Source of the DNA: an uncultured Acetobacteraceae bacterium
GTDB taxonomy: Bacteria; Pseudomonadota; Alphaproteobacteria; Acetobacterales; Acetobacteraceae
Assembly (NCBI GenBank): GCA_903839965.1
Contig: CAIMEK010000555.1
Coordinates: forward strand, 1 to 19,099
Reading direction: 5' to 3'
DNA length: 19,099 nucleotides
Shown here: one piece after another, positions 8,010-13,855 of the stretch
Numbering within the stretch: the first letter of the stretch is position 1
Layout of the letters: each line of letters opens with the position of its first letter
Made by a program: the position numbers and the translations under genes
Notes under the pieces: generated by a model
Told to the model about the DNA's origin: nothing
Seen by the model: only the letters and a program-made list of their open reading frames with translations
Database searches by the model: none

Positions 8010-8329
8010 ATGACGACAGGGTTTTCAATCACGCCGATCCGTCCGAAGGCGTATTGGCCGGGCCGGCCTTCACCGTCAAAACGCGGCCCGGCGACAAGCT
8101 GATGGTGCACAAGGCGCTCGACCTCGCCGCCTCGGGCGACGTGATCCTGGGCGACGAGGACGGGCTTCTCTGCGTGCCGTTCGATGCTGCGGCGAAGCTG
8201 CTGGCGGACACCCAGAAGTAGCATGCGGCCAAGGAGGTGACGCTGGCCGCGATTGCCGAGGGTCAGCCGACCGGCGGCGCCTGGATCGACACGTCGTTGC
8301 AACGCCTGGGCTGCGAAACGCGAGAGTGA
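8010..8329 (+). pseudogene. Deleted RraA-family / 4-hydroxy-4-methyl-2-oxoglutarate (CHA) aldolase remnant
   Basis: Remains of an RraA-like class II aldolase gene; LigK-type members cleave 4-carboxy-4-hydroxy-2-oxoadipate to pyruvate and oxaloacetate, the step after LigJ. ATG 8010 starts MTTGFSIT, then the frame shifts near 8030 to give ADPSEGVLAGPAFTVKTRPGD and LMVHKALDLAASGDVI, the family's N-terminal part. This is joined directly to LGDEDGLLCVPFD, the C-terminal part. The middle (about 80 residues holding the GG..TNA and DGA.RD active-site motifs) is absent, and about 40 residues seem missing near the N-terminus. A TAG stop at 8219-8221 interrupts the frame, after which the same frame continues HAAKEVTLAAIAEG to DTSLQRLGCE and a stop at 8327-8329. 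About half of the usual ~225 residues remain and no activity is expected. Whether the ancestor was LigK itself or a close relative cannot be decided. Confidence 0.85.
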
Positions 8330-8369
8330 TCCGCGCCGGCACTCCCGGCCATGACGCAGGTTGCGGCGG

Positions 8370-9230
8370 CTACACCGCCCACACCTCGTCCAGCGAGAGC
8401 GGCCGCGACAACAGGCCCTGCGACACGCAGTAGCGCATCGCGACCGCGATCGCCGGATCGATCGCGCCGCGGCCGACCGGTCGCGCGGGACGGCCGGCCC
8501 GGGACTGGGCTGCCGAAAGTTCGCCGAACAGACGCAGCAGTTCGCCCGCCACCTCGGGTTGGCCGGCGGCGATGTCGCGGCGCAACGTCAGCAGGTGGTT
8601 CACCGGCACGAAGCCATGGCGTGCCAGGAAACTCTGCCCGGCGGCGGCGGCATCGGGGAAGACCTGGCGCAGGTCATCGTCCTCGGGCACGACGTTGCCG
8701 ACGATCACTGCGTCGAGTTCGCCGGCGCGCAACAGCGCCATCATATCCTGTCCGGCGGCGGCGCGCTCGGCCCAGGGCGGGTCAGCGCATTCGACGACGT
8801 GCGCGCCCTCGAAGGTCAGCCAGCGCATCGCGCGCGGCGCGATACCGAACGCGTCCTCCAGGACGCCGCGCAGCCACATGCCGGTCGTCTGGCTGTAGGC
8901 GCGCACGCCGATGCGCTTGCCGGCAAGGTCGCCGGGGCCCTGGATGGGCGAAGACTTGAGGCACAGCAGAGCGGTTTCCTGAAAGCGCGCGGCCAGCACG
9001 ATGGGCAGCAGCACGACCGGCTTGCCGGCCTCGCGCGCCTGCAGGAAGGTGGCGATGGCGAGTTCCGACGCATCGAAAGCGGCCTCGCGCACCATCGGCG
9101 CGAAGGCGCGGTTGATGGTTTTGAAGGGTTGCAGGTCGAGGGTGAGCCAGGGCGAGGCCAGCGCGCCGGTGAACAACGCCTCGGTATAGGGCGTGCGGCC
9201 GATCGCGGTGACGAGGGTACGATTTTGCAT
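8370..9230 (-). CDS. 4,5-dihydroxyphthalate decarboxylase-like protein (PBP2 fold)
   Basis: A 286-residue protein of the family that includes 4,5-dihydroxyphthalate decarboxylase and related NMT1/THI5-like substrate-binding-fold proteins. Typical stretches are INRAFAPMVREAAFDASELAI, GKRIGVRAYSQTTGMWLRGVL, RWLTFEGAHVVE, LRAGELDAVIVGN and ARHGFVPVNHLLTLRRDI. No signal peptide is visible, which favours a cytoplasmic enzyme over an ABC-transporter binding protein. In phthalate degradation this enzyme makes protocatechuate, which would feed the LigI/LigJ steps encoded alongside. It follows the LigI-like gene by only 3 bp, so the two are surely cotranscribed. The 3' end faces the aldolase remnant, 40 bp away. 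Family membership is well supported; the specific substrate (phthalate-type or another carboxylated aromatic) is inferred from context. Confidence 0.75.
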   Translation of the reverse strand: MQNRTLVTAIGRTPYTEALFTGALASPWLTLDLQPFKTINRAFAPMVREAAFDASELAIATFLQAREAGKPVVLLPIVLAARFQETALLCLKSSPIQGPGDLAGKRIGVRAYSQTTGMWLRGVLEDAFGIAPRAMRWLTFEGAHVVECADPPWAERAAAGQDMMALLRAGELDAVIVGNVVPEDDDLRQVFPDAAAAGQSFLARHGFVPVNHLLTLRRDIAAGQPEVAGELLRLFGELSAAQSRAGRPARPVGRGAIDPAIAVAMRYCVSQGLLSRPLSLDEVWAV

Positions 9231-9233
9231 GAC

Positions 9234-10097
9234 CTAGAATCCGTACAGCCGCGCCGGGTTGTCCACCAGAATCCGCTGCTGCGTGGCTGCGTCCGGCATG
9301 ATCAGCGGGATCAGGTCGACGAGATCGCCGTCGTTCGGCATGATCTTCACGTTCGGGTGCGGCCAGTCCGTTCCCCACAGCACGCGGTGCGGTGCCGCTT
9401 CGATCAGCGCGCGGGCGAACGGCACCGCGTCGATGAAGGGCGGTCCGGCGGAGGAAACGCGTTCGGCACCGCACACCTTTACCCAGGTGTTCTCGTTCTT
9501 CATGAATTCCAACAGCACGCGGAAGGGTTCCTGCCCGAGCCCCCCGGCAGCGGAAACGCGCGCCATGTGGTCGATGACGATCGGCACCGGCACGGAGCGG
9601 AAAAGCTCGGCATAATCGACGATGTCCTGCGAATCGAGGTGCAGGATGAGGTGCCAGCCGAGTGCACGGGCGCGCTCCACGGTACGGCGGAAGAAGCCGA
9701 GTTCGGGCGGCCCGCCCAGGTGGCGGACGAAGTTGAAGCGCACGCCGCGAATGCCGCCTTCGTCGAGCGCGCGCAAATGGGCGTCGGTGCAGTCCTCGTC
9801 GATGATGGCGGTGCCGCGGAAGCGGCCGCCGGCCCGGGCGATGCCGTCCAGCGTGGCGCGCATGTCGGCGCCGTGGCAGCTGGCATGGACGATCACGGCC
9901 CGCTCAATACCAAGGATGGCGTGCAGGCGGCACAGTGCTTCGAAAGGCGCGTCGTGCGGGTGGTAGGCGGCTTTCGGATCGTAGGGAAACGTCGTGCCGG
10001 GTCCAAAGATGTGGCAGTGCGCGTCGCAGGTGCCAGGGGGCGGAATGAAACGCGGCCTGCGGGTGTTGGAATCCGGGGCTAGCGGGGTCTTGGCCAT
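9234..10097 (-). CDS. LigI-like amidohydrolase (2-pyrone-4,6-dicarboxylate lactonase family), cytoplasmic
   Basis: A 287-residue amidohydrolase closely resembling LigI, which hydrolyses 2-pyrone-4,6-dicarboxylate to 4-oxalomesaconate. Motifs: CDAHCHIFGP (H27, H29), VIVHASCHG, RGVRFNFV (R120), VPIVIDHMAR (H177, R180), AERVSSAGPP (R213) and VLWGTDWPHPN (D244). Relative to LigI as I remember it, three of four substrate arginines are kept and one (R130) is His126. There is no leader peptide, unlike the paralogue at 5986-6933. The C-terminal thirds of the two are very alike even at DNA level (WGTDWPHPNV, MPNDGDLVDLIP), placing them as inverted copies. ATG 10097 has AGGTGACAGGAA upstream. It is first in a two-gene unit with the decarboxylase-like gene. 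This is the better candidate of the two for true LigI; a related lactonase is the alternative. Confidence 0.85.
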   Translation of the reverse strand: MAKTPLAPDSNTRRPRFIPPPGTCDAHCHIFGPGTTFPYDPKAAYHPHDAPFEALCRLHAILGIERAVIVHASCHGADMRATLDGIARAGGRFRGTAIIDEDCTDAHLRALDEGGIRGVRFNFVRHLGGPPELGFFRRTVERARALGWHLILHLDSQDIVDYAELFRSVPVPIVIDHMARVSAAGGLGQEPFRVLLEFMKNENTWVKVCGAERVSSAGPPFIDAVPFARALIEAAPHRVLWGTDWPHPNVKIMPNDGDLVDLIPLIMPDAATQQRILVDNPARLYGF

Positions 10098-10334
10098 TTC
10101 CTGTCACCTTGGTGTCTGCCGTCGCGCGGCCTGTGATTATCGCTGCGCCGGTGGCTACGCAAGCATCCGTCTTCGTGGTGCGCTTCACCAGCGCTCACAC
10201 TTTACCGCGCTGCAAGCCGGCGACTGGATCGGATCGAGGCAGGCGCCCGGATTGCGGCGCCGGGTTGCGCTGAGGCGTCGAGATATCGGCATCAACCGCG
10301 AAATTCATAGCTTCTGTACCGTGCGACTACCCCA

Positions 10335-10517
10335 GTGCCGTTTTGCGTCGTCAAGATTCGCCCGCCTGCGCTCGTTCCGACAGTCCTGGCGACGGCCGTG
10401 GTTGGGAGTTGTGCGCTCACCCAGAGCATTACCGGCCCCAGCACGCTGACCGTCGTCGCCGCGATCGGTTGGCTGATGCAGCGGTTCGATTATCCGGTCG
10501 CGGCGGCAGTGGTGTGA
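10335..10517 (+). pseudogene. C-terminal relic of a TctA-type tripartite tricarboxylate transporter permease
   Basis: The frame beginning at GTG 10335 gives about 55 residues matching the last membrane segments of TctA permeases: IRPPALVPTVLATAVVGSCAL, then TVVAAIGWLMQRFDYPVAAAVV. In TctA this section (pattern pP.il.P.il....G.ya......d......G.lG.l.r...yP.aa.v) is followed by GLxLG and a long tail. Here a TGA follows at once, and nothing upstream in this frame or the others matches the remaining ~430 residues. It is therefore a fragment of a gene lost by deletion. TctABC systems import citrate and aromatic acids such as phthalates, which suits the neighbouring catabolic genes. Confidence 0.55.
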
Positions 10518-10622
10518 AGCTGTTGTTTTCGCGCCAATTGGCCAGCAGCAGGGTGGTCGCCCCGAGAAGTACGCCAACAATCAGACGATTGCCTCGCAAC
10601 ATCGCTTTCACCGCGCTGATAG

Positions 10623-10973
10623 CAGTGTGGAGCGGCAGGCTATGGGAAGCCGCAGCCGTGCTCCTGCAAGAGAGCTATCAGCACAAATGTGGACGGACAC
10701 TGTGGACCGAAGACCTTTGCCTCTGCGTGCGCGGAAGCGTGCGCAAATAAGTTTGACTATCGTATGCGCGGGATTCAATGGACAATGGCTGATTGTTATG
10801 GCGGGACTTGCGACGTAGCGCGTGTTCAAGCTTGGATGGCGCGTCGACTGCGTTTGCTTCCGTACCAATCCATGAACATCGGTGCGGAACCCGACGGGGA
10901 GATGCAGGCCGGTGCAGACCCCGCTTTTACGCCATGCCGACCTGCACCTGTCGTCCGGGCAATCGGTGGTTGA
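10623..10973 (+). other. Cysteine-rich open segment, possible broken small protein
   Basis: Following two adjacent stops (TGA TAG at 10617-10622), one frame stays open to 10973 and is rich in cysteine and non-random in look. It has CGAAGYGKPQPCSCK, then VDGHCGPKTFASACAEACA, then YRMRGIQWTMADCYGGTCD. The only early start is GTG 10689, without a good ribosome-binding site. A hydrophobic leader-like stretch (NIAFTALIAVWSG) lies just upstream but in another frame, suggesting a frameshifted exported protein. I recognise no family. The last ~45 residues look like non-coding translation. It may be a relic or chance. Confidence 0.2.
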
Positions 10974-11001
10974 CGATTCCCCGAATATTCGAGCGTCGCA
11001 G

Positions 11002-11847
11002 CTAAACCAGCGCCCTTTCATGGAGCGCAGGTTTTGGTATGGCCCGTTCATACACGATATGATCTGACCCAGAGGGAACGAACCGGTCCGTAATACCCAG
11101 TACCGTCTCCGCTCCGCCCAGATACAGCAGACCGTCCGGCGCGAGTTGGCGCGAGATCGCCTCAAGCGCGCGCGCCTTAGTGACCTGATCAAAATAGATC
11201 AGCACATTTCGACAGAACACCAGGTCGAATTGCCCAAGGGCGCGCAGATCCGTGAGCAGGTTCCATTCGCGGAAGGTCGCCATGTTGCGGATCGCGTCGG
11301 ATAGTTGCCATCGGGCACCATCCTTGCGGAAGTACTTTGCCAGCAACTGCATTGGTAGGCCACGCTGGATCTCGAATTGGGTGTAGGCGCCCTCCCGCGC
11401 GCGAGCTAACGCCTCACGGGAGATGTCGGTGCCTAAGATTTCCACTTCGCGACCGCCCAATGTTGCGCGGTTCTCAGCCACCAGCATAGCGATCGAATAT
11501 GCTTCTTGTCCGGTGCTCGCCGCCGCGGACCAAACGCGCAACCGCGCTCCTGTCGGTCGGATGGCGTGTAACCTGGGCAAAGCCTGCGTGCGCAGGTGCG
11601 TGAACGGCCTGTCGTCGCGGAAGAAGGAACTCTCGTTGGTGGTCATCGCCTCGACCACCTCGCGCACCAGCCCGGAGTGGGCGGGATTGCGCAGTTTCTC
11701 TGCCAGCGCATCCAATTCGGGCAGGTGCTCACGCTTGAGCAGCGGCGCCAGCCGTGTCTCCAGCAAGTAGGACTTGTCCGGACCAATTGCCAGACCCGAC
11801 CCGGCCCGCAGTACCGTGGCGAATACCTCAAAGCTCCGGGGCGTCAT
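11002..11847 (-). CDS. cheR: Chemotaxis protein methyltransferase CheR
   Basis: A 281-residue CheR that transfers methyl groups from S-adenosylmethionine to glutamates of chemoreceptors, opposing CheB in adaptation. The N-terminal all-alpha domain covers about residues 1-75 and ends with MTTNESSFFRD, a CheR hallmark. The SAM-binding Rossmann domain follows with RVWSAAASTGQEAYSIAM (residues 104-121), EILGTDIS and FDLVFCRNVLIYFD. No C-terminal TPR domain or receptor-tethering extension is present. ATG 11847 is chosen because it overlaps the cheB stop by the 4-bp ATGA and gives the normal start MTPRSFEVFATVL; a longer frame upstream lies within cheB. It is the last gene of the chemotaxis operon. 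Confidence 0.95.
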   Translation of the reverse strand: MTPRSFEVFATVLRAGSGLAIGPDKSYLLETRLAPLLKREHLPELDALAEKLRNPAHSGLVREVVEAMTTNESSFFRDDRPFTHLRTQALPRLHAIRPTGARLRVWSAAASTGQEAYSIAMLVAENRATLGGREVEILGTDISREALARAREGAYTQFEIQRGLPMQLLAKYFRKDGARWQLSDAIRNMATFREWNLLTDLRALGQFDLVFCRNVLIYFDQVTKARALEAISRQLAPDGLLYLGGAETVLGITDRFVPSGSDHIVYERAIPKPALHERALV

Positions 11848-12986
11848 GTGTGCGAAACCGCATGAGTGGTCTGGGCGGGTGGACGCGATGAACCGGGACG
11901 CAATAGATCCAGTATGCTGCCCGCGAGCGCTTGCAACGGGAGCACGCGGTGGCACAACCCTGCCGTCGCAATAGCGCCCGGCATGCCCCACACCACGCTG
12001 GTCGCTTCATCTTGGGCAAGCGCTGTTCCGCCTGCCTCGACCACCGCACGGGTTCCGTCTCGCCCGTCATGTCCCATGCCGGTCAGCATGACGACCAACA
12101 CCCGGCCGCCACACGACACAGCGGCGCTGCGCAGCATGGGATCGACGGAGGGGCGGCAGAAATTTTCCGCCGGTCCGTCCGACAGACGCGCCCGCAATGC
12201 ACCTGGTCGACCTTCCACCAGCAAGTGCCGGTCGCCGGGCGTAAGGTGAATGCGACCGTTTACCAGCGCCTCGCCGTCGCGCGCTTCGGCACATGGCATG
12301 GCAGCCAGCCTGGTCAGATGATCGGCCAGGATCGGGGTAAACGTGGCCGGCATATGTTGGGTTATAACCACCGGTACTGACACAAATCGGCCCAGGCCTT
12401 GCACCAGCGCGAACAACGCCTGCGGACCGCCGGTGGAACTGCCTACGGCCAGCAGCACCGGAGCCTCTCGTCCGGCTGGACGGCTGGCCACTGCCGGTGC
12501 ACGAACGGGAGTGGTTGGAGCGAAATCGCGCCGGCGTAGTCGTGCCAGGCCTTTCACCTTAGCCAACAATTCGCTACGAAAACTGTCATCGGCAATGGTT
12601 GCGACGGACGGCTTTGGTACGTAGTCGGCCGCACCCAGACGCAATGCTCGCAGGGCAATATCGGCACCTCGGGTGGTCAACGTGCTGGCCATCACCACGC
12701 GCAACCCAGGGTCGGCGCGTAACAGAAGCGGCAGCGCCGTCATACCGTCCATGACCGGCATCTCGATGTCGAGCACAGCAACGTCGAACCGCTCGCGCCG
12801 CACCGCGTCGACCGCCTGCTGACCGTTCGCAACCCGCGAGATCACCCGCACGCCGGGGTCGCTTTCCAACATGCGACTCATGGCAGCACGGATCACAGCC
12901 GAGTCGTCGCACAGCAGCACGCGCGCGATATCGCCGGGTGGTCCTGCCGGCTTCAGTGCCGGCCCAATGGTGACCGGCGCAGTCAC
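11844..12986 (-). CDS. cheB: Chemotaxis response regulator protein-glutamate methylesterase CheB
   Basis: A 380-residue two-domain CheB. Receiver domain: LLCDDSAVIR (D27, D28), phosphoacceptor D73 in AVLDIEMPVMDG and K125 in YVPKPS. After a linker (about 135-172) comes the methylesterase domain with its catalytic triad S184 in VGSSTGGPQA, H211 in ITQHMPATF and D307 in TGMGHDGRDG. It removes methyl groups from receptors and can deamidate glutamines; phosphorylation by CheA activates it. The start is taken as GTG 12986, which overlaps the cheY stop as GTGA and leaves about 20 residues before the receiver core. The frame stays open further upstream, but only inside cheY. Its stop overlaps the cheR start by 4 bp, so translation of cheY-cheB-cheR is likely coupled. 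Confidence 0.95.
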   Translation of the reverse strand: MTAPVTIGPALKPAGPPGDIARVLLCDDSAVIRAAMSRMLESDPGVRVISRVANGQQAVDAVRRERFDVAVLDIEMPVMDGMTALPLLLRADPGLRVVMASTLTTRGADIALRALRLGAADYVPKPSVATIADDSFRSELLAKVKGLARLRRRDFAPTTPVRAPAVASRPAGREAPVLLAVGSSTGGPQALFALVQGLGRFVSVPVVITQHMPATFTPILADHLTRLAAMPCAEARDGEALVNGRIHLTPGDRHLLVEGRPGALRARLSDGPAENFCRPSVDPMLRSAAVSCGGRVLVVMLTGMGHDGRDGTRAVVEAGGTALAQDEATSVVWGMPGAIATAGLCHRVLPLQALAGSILDLLRPGSSRPPAQTTHAVSHT

Positions 12987-13354
12987 AGTAGGCCGGCTTG
13001 GCCGAGCTTGCCGAGCAGGATTTCCTCGTCGAACGGCTTCATGATGAATTCCTGCGCCCCCCACTCGATCGCCTGCTCGACGTACTTCATTTCGGTTTCT
13101 GTGGTACAGAATACCACCGGTGGGTTGGGGCCGAATTCGCGCCGAAGTTCCTTGAGGAATTCGATGCCGTTCATCACCGGCATATTCCAGTCCAGCAGTA
13201 TGCAGTCGGGGAGTTCGGCGCGGCAGGACAGCAACGCCTCGCTGCCGTCTGCCGCTTCGCGTACGGCAAAGCCGTTGCCCTCCAGGATGCGGCGCGAGAC
13301 CTTGCGCACCACGCGGCTGTCGTCCACCACCAGGCAAGTCCGGGCTTCACCCAT
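12983..13354 (-). CDS. cheY: CheY-like single-domain response regulator
   Basis: A 123-residue receiver protein with nothing attached. Acidic pair D11-D12 in LVVDDSRVVRK, phosphoacceptor D55 in ILLDWNMPVMNG, switch Thr in VFCTTETE (residues 82-87) and K106 in FIMKPFDEE are all present. The pattern DWNMPVM(N/D)G and the ending close to QAGLL are those of alphaproteobacterial chemotaxis CheY proteins, which carry the phosphoryl group from CheA to the flagellar switch or act as a phosphate sink. ATG 13354 is preceded by GGAGG nine bases upstream inside the end of cheW; four bases separate the genes. Its stop overlaps the cheB GTG start. Confidence 0.92.
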   Translation of the reverse strand: MGEARTCLVVDDSRVVRKVSRRILEGNGFAVREAADGSEALLSCRAELPDCILLDWNMPVMNGIEFLKELRREFGPNPPVVFCTTETEMKYVEQAIEWGAQEFIMKPFDEEILLGKLGQAGLL

Positions 13355-13358
13355 CCGA

Positions 13359-13838
13359 TCAAGCCTCCGGTGCGAGCGCCAGTACGCGGGCGACATCCAG
13401 CACGACCATCAGCCGGTCTTCCAGCCGATGAATGCCGAGACTGTGCGCTGCCCATACCGTCGGCAGCGTGGGTGGATTACGCTCGAAAGTGGCGGCCGGC
13501 AGACTTAGTACTTCGCTGACCTGGTCAACCAGAAGGGCATAGAGTTCGTTGCCCTGTTCGGCCACGACCGACATGCGTGGCGTTCCGCTTGGAGCGTCAG
13601 CCAGGCCCAGCCGGCGACGCAGATCGATCGCCGTGACGATACGTCCACGCAGATTCAGACTGCCGGCAATCTCGGTCGGCGCCAGCGGGATGCGCGTGAT
13701 CGCCTGCTCGCCGAGCACGTCGCGCACGGTCTGCACTGCCACACCGCATAGCTGGTCCGCAACTGTCAGGGTCACGAATACGCGTTCATCTCCAGCCGCC
13801 GAGGTCCCGGCGGGCCGTTCCATTACTGTGGCACTCAT
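13359..13838 (-). CDS. cheW: Chemotaxis coupling protein CheW
   Basis: A 159-residue CheW that links chemoreceptors to CheA in the signalling array. The single CheW/SH3-like domain covers about residues 20-155: VFVTLTVADQLCGVAVQTVRDVLGEQAITRIPLAP, then GSLNLRGRIVTAIDLRRRLGL with the conserved NLRGxIxxxxDLRxRLG core, and LLVDQVSEVLSLP. The first ~18 residues are a short variable tail. ATG 13838 is used, with AGAGGG upstream at slightly long spacing; a second Met five codons in is possible, and a longer frame runs back into the end of cheA. It lies 17 bp after cheA and 4 bp before cheY. Confidence 0.93.
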   Translation of the reverse strand: MSATVMERPAGTSAAGDERVFVTLTVADQLCGVAVQTVRDVLGEQAITRIPLAPTEIAGSLNLRGRIVTAIDLRRRLGLADAPSGTPRMSVVAEQGNELYALLVDQVSEVLSLPAATFERNPPTLPTVWAAHSLGIHRLEDRLMVVLDVARVLALAPEA

Positions 13839-13855
13839 AGTACCGCTTTTCCCTC

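Larger units (their letters stand above)
10098..11001. other. ~900-bp region without an intact gene
   Basis: Between the LigI-like gene start and the cheR stop I find no intact gene. The stretch has a TctA relic (10335-10517) and a cysteine-rich open segment (10623-10973), each listed separately. Base composition is less GC-rich than the flanks, especially from 10500 to 10830, consistent with decayed or foreign DNA. A 7-bp inverted repeat GGTGCAG/CTGCACC near 10908-10950 has too wide a loop to be a convincing terminator for cheR. Promoter elements for the minus-strand lactonase unit should lie near 10100-10200, but none is clear. Confidence 0.5.

Noticed and set aside
5998..8028. Very long minus-strand open frame (676 codons) opposite the LigI-like and ligJ genes
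   Set aside because: It is antisense to two well-recognised genes, is rich in Arg/Val/His/Gln with no domain-like pattern, and reflects the codon bias of GC-rich genes.
8330..8369. Short GCCGG/CCGGC hairpin between the convergent aldolase remnant and decarboxylase-like gene
   Set aside because: Only a 5-bp stem with no T-tract; too weak to call a terminator.
8361..10082. 573-codon plus-strand open frame opposite the decarboxylase-like and lactonase genes
   Set aside because: Mirror frame of two recognised minus-strand genes; low-complexity Gly/Arg/Val/Asp composition and no family resemblance.
10429..10611. Small minus-strand frame with a leader-like N-terminus (MKAMLRGNRLIVGVLLGATTLLL)
   Set aside because: Its second half is antisense to the TctA relic and is Arg/Ser-rich without pattern; there is no convincing mature protein.
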